Origin: Cryptomeria japonica
Taxonomy: Eukaryota; Streptophyta; Pinopsida; Cupressales; Cupressaceae
Assembly: GCF_030272615.1 (NCBI RefSeq)
Contig: NC_081413.1
Span: forward strand, 330,671,302-330,735,301
Direction of reading: 5' to 3'
Length of the DNA stretch: 64,000 bases
Part shown: positions 43,318 to 53,667 of the stretch, one piece after another
How the letters are laid out: every line of letters starts with the position of its first letter
Position numbering within the stretch: position 1 is the stretch's first letter
The notes under the pieces: model-generated
What the model was told of the DNA's origin: nothing
The model's database searches: none
The model's input: only the letters and a program-made list of their open reading frames with translations
Position numbers and translations under genes: made by a program

Positions 43318-44670
43318 TTAATTTGGAATAGGTGCACCTAACTCGGTAGGTAAGGTGCTTTCTTCATTTGACACAATTTCCTTCTTTTTCCAAATCATCT
43401 TTAATTTTTCTTTTATTTCTTCAATGACTTTTCTAGGTTGATCTCTGCAATCTCCAGCTAAGTGTCCAGCTTTGTGACAATGAAAACATGCCATACTAGG
43501 ATTTCTCCATGATCTTCAGTTGTACATCCCAAACCTTATAAAATAGTTGGCACTTATATGTCCATATCTTCCACAACATTCACACCATATCCTTGTATTG
43601 TAATCTCATGGTACTGCAGAATATTGTCGGTAAGGATCTATGTGAGTTCAGTAACCTCTAACATTTGCTCGGTGTGCATACCACATATAGTTCTTTTGCT
43701 TAAACCAGCACTTCTTGGTACTATGTCCATATCTATTGTAGTTTTTACAAAACCCTTTGAATTTTGTCTTCTGATAATTGTTAACAGACTTTGTCCTACA
43801 TTGATTAGATGTGTGACCATATTTATTGCAATTGTAACAATAACCATTGGACTTAGTGGCATTTGGTTGCTTAACTTTTCTGATTTGGCATATGTTAGCA
43901 GTGTGACCTTGATTTCCACAGTAGTTGCAAATAGGCTTCTTTCTTTTGATGTTATTCTTCTTTCCAGCTTGCTTTGATGATTCTCCTCTCTCGGTAGTAT
44001 GAATTCCTTTCTCGGTACAGTCTTTTTCTTTGTAACCGAGTCCTGCATCTTTGTTGGGTCTTCTTGTATTCGGTTGCTCATCCAACATCTTTGATGCTTC
44101 ATAACTCTTCTTCATTGTTTCTTTGGATTTCTTCTCTGTTTCAAGTTCATCAGTCAACTTTGATACTTCAAGTTTCAATGCTTGATTCTCATCATTTTTC
44201 AAAATTGCTTCATGATGTGCATAACCTAGTTGATCTGATAGGTTTTGTTGAATTCCAGTTAATCTTGTGATTTCATCATTTTTATCAGATACTAAGACTT
44301 CAAGTTGTTGTTTCTCTCTTTGTAGATCTCTTACTTTATCCTCAATTGTTCTCAATGCATCTAGATTTTCAGTCATCTGTGTGCTGAAATGTTCATGTTC
44401 TCTTTTCATTGCTTTCAGTTGATCAGCCAGTGCTTTGTTCTTTTCTTTCAATGCTCCAATCATTTCTTCAGTCTCTTCAGATATACTATTCTCTGATGAT
44501 GTCTCAATTTGTTCCACTACCTCTTGAGAGTCCTACAAATCATCAGATAATCGTCTTCTCACTTTCAGAGATTTTTGCATTTGCCTTTGCATGTCTGCAA
44601 TCACTTGATTAGCATGATCCAGCTCTTCTTGCAGATACATAATCCTCCGAGATTATTTATAGCCTTCCAT
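43318..44670 (-). pseudogene. Gag-position protein of unit 1: coiled coil plus five zinc knuckles
   Basis: The start MEGYK at 44670 lies 49 bases inside the PBS; the end IPN-stop is at 43318, giving 1,353 nt, exactly as in unit 2. Residues about 10-190 form a long heptad-rich coiled coil. Then come five CX2CX4HX4C modules: CNYCGNQGHTANIC, CYNCNKYGHTSNQC, CKNYNRYGHSTKKC (second Cys lost to Tyr), CECCGRYGHISANY (last Cys lost to Tyr) and CFHCHKAGHLAGDC. I count five in-frame stops (near 44650 and 44535, then 43648, about 43610 and 43520). Zinc knuckles suggest RNA binding; no capsid domain is recognised. Confidence 0.85.
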
Positions 44671-44718
44671 TGATAAGATCTTTCTCTTTAGGTAGTTAAA
44701 CCCTTTTCCAAGATTCAA

Positions 44719-44730
44719 GCTCTGATACCA
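44719..44730 (-). promoter_or_regulatory. Primer-binding site of unit 1
   Basis: TGGTATCAGAGC on the minus strand, two bases inside LTR C. Confidence 0.92.
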
Positions 44731-44732
44731 AT

Positions 44733-46122
44733 TGTTAGGCCCAATATGGAAAGCTAATGTACTGAGAGGGGAGGGGTGAATCAGTACTTCAAAACTTTTC
44801 TTCAACAATATCTTTACTGTTATGCATAAACCGAATAGTGCAGTAACATAATATAAAACTAAAACAAATAGATAACAATCATACATGATTCACTCCATAA
44901 CACATATTTTGATTACGTAGAAACTCTTGGTTAGAGAGAAAAACTGTGGTGGGGATGGCACCCACAACTTCACTACTGCAATAATAAAGAGTGTTCGATT
45001 AGAGCTACATGTTTATCTATTTCTGATAGCTTACCCTCTTAGGAGTAACAAGATCTGTTAGATCTACCTTGCTAAAGGATTTTACAACACTTCATCTAAA
45101 TGTTGCACCTGGTTAGAGGCTTTACAATTTATAGACTTGATTAGAGGCTTTTACCCTGTTAAAGGTTTCTCTTACAACTTCAAAATATTACAATAAAATC
45201 ATTACAAATATCTGCAACTTTACATCTAGAATGTTATAGCAGATTCTATGTGCTCAGAATAGATTACCTTGCTTATAGCATACCTCGGTAACCCATATAG
45301 TAACTCGGTAAACCCTTTTCTTTACTCTATTCTTTGACTGTTCTCTGAAAAACCTTCTCGGTGACCTCTGTGTCTCTGTAACAGTCTTCTTACACTCATG
45401 CACACAACTTTAACTCTTAAACTCATGCTGTATAAATAGATCTCTTATGACGGTGATCCAATTCATTGCTTCGATCTTACAAACATGATTTATTGAATGA
45501 ATAACCATGCAAAATATTTCATTGGTTAGATAACCTCAAAATCATACACAATCTTTAAGTGCAATTTCCAATGTGATAACGGTTAGATGTGCCTCGACCT
45601 TGTAACACGTTTTCATATGCATGTCAAGGTTCAATGAATTTGGTAACACGTTTCACTTGGTGTAAATCAACTCGGTGTGTCATCTTTGCTGCTCGGTAGA
45701 CTTGTAAAGATACTCGGTAGACAGCTCAGTGTATACTGCGTTCTGTGACTGCTTTCTTCTGTAACCAACTAGACTGTACATACCGACTGAATATTTCGGT
45801 AATAGATAACCGACTAGAGTATATAGTATAACTTTGACATAAAACTAATGGCAATCTGATAAGTAGTAACATGCATGTCCAGGTTCAGTGAATCTAGTAA
45901 CACGTTTCACTCGGTGTAAATCAACTCGGTATGTCTTTGCTGCTCAGTAGACATGTAAATATACTCGGTAGACAGCTCGGTGTATACTGCGTTCTGTGAC
46001 TGCTTTCTTCTGTAACCAACTAGACTGTACATATCAACTGAATATTTCGGTAATAGATAACCGACTAGAGTATATAGTATAACTTTAACATAAAACTAAT
46101 GGCAATCTGATAAATAGTTACA
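44733..46122 (-). mobile_element. LTR C of the array (1390 bp, with internal duplication)
   Basis: TGTTAGGCCC at the left to GTTACA at the right; in element orientation TGTAAC to GGGCCTAACA. The right edge borders the PPT. Its extra length compared with LTR D is due to a ~254-bp tandem duplication. Over the first ~260 bp it differs from LTR D by about six changes. Confidence 0.92.
45619..46116 (-). repeat. Tandem duplication of ~254 bp inside LTR C
   Basis: The block beginning GCATGTC.AGGTTCA at 45619 is repeated from 45873, each copy ending GGCAATCTGATAA.TAGT. LTR D has one copy. A four-base deletion (CATC) distinguishes the second copy. Confidence 0.9.
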
Positions 46123-46123
46123 A

Positions 46124-46134
46124 TCTCCCCTTTT
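46124..46134 (-). promoter_or_regulatory. Polypurine tract of unit 2
   Basis: In element orientation CAAAAGGGGAGAT runs directly into the TGTAAC start of LTR C, the best-preserved PPT/LTR junction in the array. Confidence 0.88.
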
Positions 46135-46255
46135 GACATTAGTTGAGATGTTTGACAAAAACTACTTTCAAAGTTATAACACAATAATCTATATACTTGC
46201 AAAATTTGACTATGCTGATAGTATATACAATAGTCAATAATAATATATCATATAT

Positions 46256-46536
46256 ACTCCCCTTATTGATATACTATATAAAATTCTGAGTTTTGCATGC
46301 TTGATGATCTATTCCTGTTATGTGCTTACTGTTCTATATACTGCTCGGTTCACTGCTCTTGGATACTCTGCTTATTCTGCTCTTGGATACTCTGCTTATT
46401 CTACTTGGTATACTCCCCCTGTATACTATACTCTGATTACTATATCATTCTCCTAGAACTGTATTAATATTGTATCACTCCCCTAGTACTGTAACATATT
46501 ACTCCCCAAATATAGTATCACTCCCCCTTTTTAACA
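46256..46536 (-). repeat. Cluster of extra polypurine-like tracts, unit 2
   Basis: CTCCCC recurs at about 46257, 46413, 46489 and 46522 on the plus strand, matching the unit 1 series. A short CTGCTCTTGGATACTCTGC duplication lies at 46353-46395. Confidence 0.8.
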
Positions 46537-46548
46537 AACATCAAAAAC

Positions 46549-49500
46549 TTAATTTCCATTCAAGGGCGGTAACTGGTCAAAAATGGATTTGTACCTTGTC
46601 CGGGCATCGGTGAGAGCGACAGACAGTGCATCCTTTACATTGTCCATTAAAGAATTATGTGCTTGAATATCAGCCAATAGTGATATTAAGCCATTTAGAG
46701 TGCTTCCCTCTTGAGTAGTAGATAAGTATGTGGCTCGGTTGATTTGTTCTTAGACTGATGAAAGATGAGGAAGGAATAATGTTTGAAGGGTCATTATGTC
46801 CATCTGGATCTTGTGTTCGTCATTTCTTAAGTCCAAATGTTGATCCATGAGCTGTTGTAACTTTGTATAAAAATTCTGAACTGAATTTGGCTCAGTAGTC
46901 AACTTATTTGAGAGATCGGTGATCTCTTTCTCAATTGTCTCTATTTTATTCTTAATGTCTTTAATGAATAAAGAGCATGTGCAAAGTTTCTGAAATAAAT
47001 AATGAATGTGCTTGAGTTGAGGAGTCAACTCAGTAATAAATTTGACAAGTTTAACTTTGCCAATAGCTATATCTTTTTGTACCTCTTCTATCATCTTGGC
47101 AGTGAGCTCTTTGTCTTTCAACTTGCTCAAATACTCCAATGCATCTACTCCAGATGTCTCTATCTTTGTTAGGAGTTCATCCAGTTGAATGTGGATGGTT
47201 GCATCAGTTGATACTATAGCTTCAGGTAGCATATCTATTAAAAGTGCTTTTACCTTCTGAAGTACTTTATTTTTCTTTTGAATGGCCATTTGCTTCTCTT
47301 GTTCAGCCTTTGCTTTGCACAGTTCACTGAAATCAATGAGTGCTTGCCCCTTTAATTTTGCTATGTCTACATTGGGCAACACTATGGGTTTTGACAAATC
47401 AACTTTAAAAATATGATTCTTCACTTTCTTTTCTTTACCTTTCAATGATGGAACTAAGACAATTGCTTGTGAGGCTTGATTACCCTCGGTAGGTTGCTCG
47501 GTAGAGGCAACACTTTGATCGATTCCTTTAGCCTCTATAGATTCCTTCGGTGACTAGGTACTTGGTGTCTCAATTGCAACATTCTCAGTGCCAGAAGGTG
47601 CTTGAGATGTCTGTTCTTGAGTAGTACCTTCTCCTGTTGCAGACTTGTGACCTTCAGTGCCTTGATCTGTATCCTAAGGACTTTTGGTTGAGACAAGTTG
47701 CTTGACTAGTGGATAAGGCTAAACTTGTTCCAAAATGGATTCACTAGATACAAGTTTTGCATATGTAGTTCCTTCTATCATTTCCTTTTCTGGTGCCTCT
47801 GTATCCATGACATCTTCATCTATTTGAATGGTTTCAGCAGGGTCTTGTTCGATAGCATCAGGACCTTGCTCAGTGACATCAGGATCATGCTCGGTGACAT
47901 CAATGATTTCAACTATAGCTTGCTCACCGGCATCCTTGATTTTGAAGATTTCCTGCCACTTTGCTTTTGTCTCATTTTCTACTTTAATATATAGCCCATT
48001 CATCAGTTTTAAGGCTCTCTATTTGACAAGAAACTTTGAATTGTAGGTTGTGAGATGTTCCTTTATTTCAGCTACTGACATATCAGGAAAGAGATGGACT
48101 AGACTTCTTTCTCTGATTTGTTTCTCTGAGTCCACTGCATACTTCCACCTATTATCAATATTCAGATACAATTCATTCGGAAGTGACTTAGCTAGTTCTA
48201 ATGGAGCTAACAGGAACTTTAGAAGTGTGCAGATGATAGCTTCTTCAATTTGTCTCTTTTCATCATTGTTCTTGGTTTCATACTTGACATATCTAAATCC
48301 TCCAAATCCACCATATTCTTTCCTATTAGCATAGAAATTTTCAACACTATGTATATTTACCTTCTTGCTCTTGACAATCTGAAACTTGCTTGCATCTTCT
48401 GATTCAGTATCACTAGACTCTTTTGCCAAAATAAGTCTCCGAGTAGATTTATTGTATGTCTTTGTTACCTTGGGAATAGTAACACTCTTTGTCTTCTTAC
48501 TCGGTGAAGCTACAGATGCTCTAGTGTTAGGTCATTTTACTGGAGGTGGAGTCAGTGAGACTTTTGATGTGTCTTGTTTCTTTCTCTTTAACACTTTACC
48601 CTTAGGTAATTCAGTGCTCAGTGTTATAGTTGCCTCTTGGGCTTCAGATTCCTCTTCGGTAATGGCAATGGTGCCTTTGACAAGTGTAGAGGAAGAGTCT
48701 TCTCTGAATTTCTCAGACAATGCTTTAATCATCTTCGTTGCCTTTCTTGTAGCTTTGGGTACTACAATATTCATCTTTACCTTTTCCTTTACCTCCTCAT
48801 AGGTACCATACCTTAGCTTGGTAGCATGTCTGGGGAATGTAAGAAATGCATCAATTTGTTGTTTTGTGATGTCAAAATCAATCTCGTAATGCATTGGTGA
48901 CAAAGATTGAGTCCTCGGTTCCACAACATTCACATAACAGTAATCGGTGTCAACTTGAAAACATATATCATTTTTGTATTTCTCTACTAGCTGGGGTGGA
49001 ATCCTATATCTGTTATGCATTTTCTCTTGAAATTTACTGAAGTAATCATCCATGATATCATTGAAATTATCACCTAACTTCTTAATGAAGTCATTAATCT
49101 GATGGGTGATAGGTCGGTGTAGCTCCCAAACAACTTTACCGACTGATGGAAAGAATTTTTCAAAGTAGAAAAACATGCATACCAGTAGTGATCGAAACTT
49201 TAGAGTATTAGTCGAGTTGTTCTTCTTCATCTTCCTGATGGTGTTCAAATTTTCAAATAGGTTCTTCAGCAACACCTCACATAGGTCAATTTTCATTCCC
49301 TTTTTCACAATTTTGTATGCCAAGTCTACTGCTGCATAGGGAACACTATTTTCCCTTGCCGATTGGAAGAAACAGTAGCCCATTATTCTAATGGCAAATT
49401 TTAGTTCTTCATCAGTGAACATTATTAAGTTTCAATCCTCTGCAATTAGATTCCACTCTAGTTAAACTGATGAATTCCTTCTGTGATATCATCTTCTGGG

Positions 49501-49936
49501 CTCGGGCATGATCATAGATAGGGTAATCGGTAATCAGATGAATCATTTCCTTGGTAATCTAAAATGGTTGTTCTTCTAGCCACATGAAATCATCGTGAAC
49601 TCTACTCAGAACAAACATGATCCACTGGGGTTTTAACACACGAGGATAGGTTAGGGCTTCAGTTAATCCTTTGACTTTGATGTGCTCATAAATGTTTTTC
49701 AATATTCCATCGATACATAGCTCATCATAGGTGTCTCTGATTTCAACATGACCAGGTTCTTCAACACAACATTTGGTGAAGAATCTCACATCTTCAACTA
49801 GTAACACTCTATCTGGGATGAGTGAAAAGGCGGTTTTGTCATTCGGTTCAGAAGCGAATTTGGGGGTCAAAGAGTATTTCAGTGAGGGCTTCTCTACATT
49901 CTTGACAACTATGGGATCTTGGATCTTGGGCACCAT
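46549..49936 (-). pseudogene. Second coding region (ORF2) of unit 2, unknown function
   Basis: Starts MVPKIQDPIV at 49936 and ends NGN-stop at 46549, collinear with unit 1. Longest open parts are 49422-48532, 48429-48019 and 47445-46750. The TGA after PPPVK (48532-48534) is in the same place as in unit 1, so it predates the duplication. Other breaks are unit-specific: a stop after EEQPF (about 49559), a frameshift near 49425, stops near 48017, 47717 and 46750. The features are as in unit 1: globular N-terminal half, basic tail, YGGFGGFRY, acidic and Thr/Glu-rich linker, then helical Lys/Glu-rich C-terminus. Function unknown. Confidence 0.75.
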
Positions 49937-50488
49937 TGTAGATTTCAGATAAAAACTAGCGAAGAGTCCTTAGGGTTTCAGGATTTCAAATGACAGATGC
50001 TTTATACTTAGCAGATAATGGCAACTAGATACACTCAGTAAACCAGCTTAACAATATGTTGAGATTGATGTAAATACCTTGAATTTCTTTGTAGGAGGTT
50101 TGATCACCTTTGAATCGCTTGCTCTGCTTTCTCGAAAACTTGGTAAGTGTAAATGATCGCGAAAATGCTTTCAAGTACACAAAATACCTTATCGGGCTCT
50201 GTGCGGGTTAGGTCAAAACATTAAATGCACTCGGTTCCTCTTTAACCAATTTACTCTCCTTTTTTCATTTTAATTGAGTAACCAAACTTCATTCATTTAC
50301 TGACTTGATAGGCTTCCTGTTTTCACCGACTTGACAGGTTTCTTGTAAAGTGCTTCAAAAGACTTTGATAGAATTTCAAACTTACTATTACATCTTAACT
50401 ATGCAGATTTTGAATTAAGTACATAATAGAATAGGAACTGTTAAGATTTTAACCTTCAGAGAATGCAGTCCCTTCATACCTTTACCGA

Positions 50489-51841
50489 TTAATTTGGAAT
50501 AGGTGCACCTAACTTGGTAGGTAAGGTGCTTTCTTCATTTGACACAATTTCCTTCTCTTTCTAAATCCTCTTTAATTTTTCTTTTATTTCTTCAGTATCT
50601 TTTCTAGGTTATTCTCTGTAATCTCCAGCTAAGTGTCCCACTTTGTGACAATGAAAACATGCCATACCAGGATTTCTCCATAATCTTTGGTTGTACATCC
50701 CAAACCTTATAAAACAGTTGGCACTCATATGTCCATATCTTCCACAACATTCACACCATATCCTTGTATTGTAATCCCATGGTACTGCAGAATACTATCG
50801 GTAAGGATCTGTGTGAGTTCGGTAACCTCTAAAATTTGCTCGGTGTGCATACCACGTATAGTTCTTTTGCTTAAACTAGCACTTCTTGGTACTATGTCCA
50901 TATCTATTGCAATTTTTACAAAACCCTTTGAATTTTGCCTTCTGATAATTGTTAACAGACTTTGTCCTACATTGATTAGATGTGTGACCATATTTATTGC
51001 AATTGTAACAATAACCATTGGACTTAGTGGCATTCGGTTGCTTACCTTTTCTGATTTGGCATATGTTAGTAGTGTGACCTTGATTTCCATAGTAGTTGCA
51101 AATAGGCTTCTTTCTTTTGATGTTATTCTTCTTTCTAGCTTGCTTTGATTATTCTCCTCTCTCAGTAGTATGAATTCCTTTCTCGGTAGAGACTTTTCCT
51201 TTGTAACCGAGTCCTGCATCTTTGTTGGGTCTTCTTGTATTCAGTTGCTCATCCAACATCTTTGATGCTTCATAGCTCTTCTTCAGTGTTTCTTTAGATT
51301 TCTTCTCTATTTCAAGTTCATCGGTCAACCTTGATACTTCAAGTTCCAATGCTTGATTCTCATCATTTTTCAGAATTGCTTCATGATGTGCATAACCTAG
51401 TTGATCTAATAGGTTTTGTTGAATTCCAGTCAACCTTATGATTTCATCATTCTTATCAGATACTAAGACTTCAAGCTGTTGCTTCTCTCTTTCTAGATCT
51501 CTTACTTTATCCTCAGCTGTTCTCAATGCATCTAGATTTTCAGTCATCTGTGTGCTGAAATGTTCATGTTCTCTTTTCATTGCTTTCAGTTGATCAGCCA
51601 GTGCTTTGTTCTTTTCTTTCAATACTCCAATCATTTCTTTAGTCTCTTGAGATATACTGTTCTCAGATGATGTCTCAATTTGTTCCACTAACTCTTGAGA
51701 GTCCTGCAAATCATCAGATAATCTTCTTCTCACTTTCAGAGATTTTTGCATTTGTCTTTGCATGTCTGCAATCACTTGATTAGCATGATCCAGCTCTTCT
51801 TGCAGATACACAATCCTCCAAGATTGTTGATAGCCTTCCAT
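50489..51841 (-). pseudogene. Gag-position protein of unit 2: coiled coil plus five zinc knuckles
   Basis: Start MEGYQQ at 51841, end at 50489; 1,353 nt, the same as unit 1. The coiled coil is open through to a TAA at 51149 just before the knuckle region. The five knuckles read CNYYGNQGHTTNIC (second Cys lost), CYNCNKYGHTSNQC, CKNCNRYGHSTKKC, CECCGRYGHMSANC and CFHCHKVGHLAGDY (last Cys lost). Further stops lie at about 50876, 50798 and 50612. Knuckles damaged here are intact in unit 1 and the reverse, so the ancestor had five complete ones. Confidence 0.85.
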
Positions 51842-51890
51842 TGATAAGATCTTTCTCTTTAAGCAGTTAAACCCTTTTTCAAGATTCAAT

Positions 51891-51901
51891 CTCTGATACC
51901 A
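51891..51901 (-). promoter_or_regulatory. Primer-binding site of unit 2
   Basis: TGGTATCAGAG on the minus strand, two bases inside LTR D; the next base differs from the other copies. Confidence 0.9.
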
Positions 51902-51903
51902 AT

Positions 51904-53043
51904 TGTTAGGCCCAATATGGAAAGCTAATGTACTGAGAGGGGAGGGGTGAATCAGTACTTCAAAACATTTCTTCAACAATATCTTTACTGTTATGCATAA
52001 ACCGAATAGTGCAGTAACATAATATAAAACTAAAACAAATAGATAATAATCATACATGATTCACTCCATAACACATATATTTTGATTACGTAGAAACTCT
52101 TGGTTAGAGAGAAAAACTGTGGTGGGGATGGCACCCACAACTTCACTACTGCAATAATAAAGAGTGCTTGGTTAGAGCTACATGTTTATCTATTTCTGAT
52201 AGCATACCCTGTTAGGAGTAACAAGATCTGTTAGATCTACCTTGCTGAAGGATTTTACAACACTTCATCTAAATGTTGGACCTGGTTAGAGGCTTTACAA
52301 TTTATAGACTTGATTAGAGTCTTTTACCCTGTTAAAGGTTTCTCTTACAACTTCAAAATATTACAATAAAATCATTACAAATATCTGCAACTTTACATCT
52401 GGAATGTTATAGCAGATTCTATGTGTTCAGAATAGATTACCTTGCTTATAGCATACCTCGGTAACCCATATAGTAACTCGGTAAACCCTTCTATTTACTC
52501 TGTTCTTTGACTGTTCTCTGAAAACCTTCTCGGTGACCTATGTGTCTTTGTAACAGTCTTCTTACACTCATGCACACACCTTTAACTCTTTAACTCGTGC
52601 TGTATAAATAGATCTCTTATGATGGTGATCCAATTCATTGCTTCGATCTTATAAACATGATTTATTGAATGAATAACCATGGAAAATATTTCATTGGTTA
52701 GATAACCTCAAAATCATACATGATCTTCAAGTGCAATTTCCAATGTGATAAAGGTTAGATGTGCCTCGATCTTGTAACACATTTTCATATGCATGTCCGG
52801 GTTCAATGAATCTGATAACACGTTTCACTCAGTGTAAATCAACTCGGTGTGTCATCTTTGTTGCTCGGTAGACATGTAAAGATACTCGGTAGACAACTCG
52901 GTGTATACTGCATTCTGTGATTGCTTTCTTATGTAACTGACTAGACTGTACTTACCGACTGAATATTTCGGTAATAGATAACCGACTAGAGTATATAGTA
53001 TAACTTTGACATAAAAATAATGGCAATCTGATAAGTAGTAAGA
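51904..53043 (-). mobile_element. LTR D, right-hand end of the array (1140 bp)
   Basis: TGTTAGGCCC to GTAGTAAGA; the expected terminal CA is GA here. Followed at once by GTAGG, the target duplication. In element orientation this is the outermost 5' LTR. Confidence 0.9.
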
Positions 53044-53048
53044 GTAGG
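53044..53048. repeat. Target-site duplication GTAGG (right of the array)
   Basis: Matches 36450-36454. Confidence 0.85.
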
Positions 53049-53667
53049 TTGTTGAGGTTTTGATATTTTCTTTACAAATTTCTTATATCTTATTTGCAGG
53101 TTGTTTTTGGAGTTGTTATATTCTGATTTGTTAACATTTTCTTTTGAAGGGTGTTCGAAGGTTTTCTTTTATTATCTTGTTTGCTAGTTGTTTTTCTAGT
53201 TGTTTTGTTTCTCAAGTTTGTAGATTGTCTTCAGGTTCTTTGTCTCTCCTTACAAATTTTTCCTATCACTCCATTTCTCCCACACATCCCTTCCATGTGT
53301 TAATCTAAGGATCTTTTCTTAATAATCTTATTTCATACACCTTGTCTCCACGGTCTGTGTGTCTTGTCTTTGTGTTCAACACAACCCACACCATGTCTAT
53401 TCTATACATTTTGCATGAATTGCATTGTTTTTATCTATCAAATGATACCTATGTCACCTACAAAATCTGTTTCAAAAAATCCATTATGGGCGTATCATCC
53501 ACGTACCTTCCTAGGCCTCTGCGTTTGGAGTTAAGGGTCTACAAATCAAATTCTTTGAGAGCCTATATTTTTTTATTTTTAAAGCCCCACACAAGTTGTT
53601 CATAGCCCACGTGAGTCTCCTTAGAAGCCCATGTGGGCCTTCACAGGTACTAAAATAATTCATAGGT
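53049..53667. other. Unassigned T-rich sequence
   Basis: Continues the host of the array insertion (probably the leader of the second Tat-like unit). It contains the imperfect inverted repeat AGCCCACGTGAG / GCCCATGTGGGCC near 53604-53640. No gene is seen. Confidence 0.5.

Larger units (their letters stand above)
36455..53043 (-). mobile_element. Tandem shared-LTR array of a non-autonomous copia-like element
   Basis: On the plus coordinate: LTR fragment, gag fragment, PBS, LTR A (truncated), LTR B, unit 1 (gag and second coding region), PBS, LTR C, unit 2, PBS, LTR D. LTR C has a PBS and gag on its left and a PPT on its right, so it serves as 5' LTR of unit 1 and 3' LTR of unit 2. The array as a whole is flanked by GTAGG. 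No protease, integrase, RT or RNase H motif was found in either complete unit. The PBS is of the copia tRNA-Met type. Confidence 0.9.

Noticed and set aside
43558-43977. Plus-strand open frames with hydrophobic runs (also 50687-51148)
   Set aside because: Antisense to the zinc-knuckle region; Cys/Ile-rich only because of the complement.
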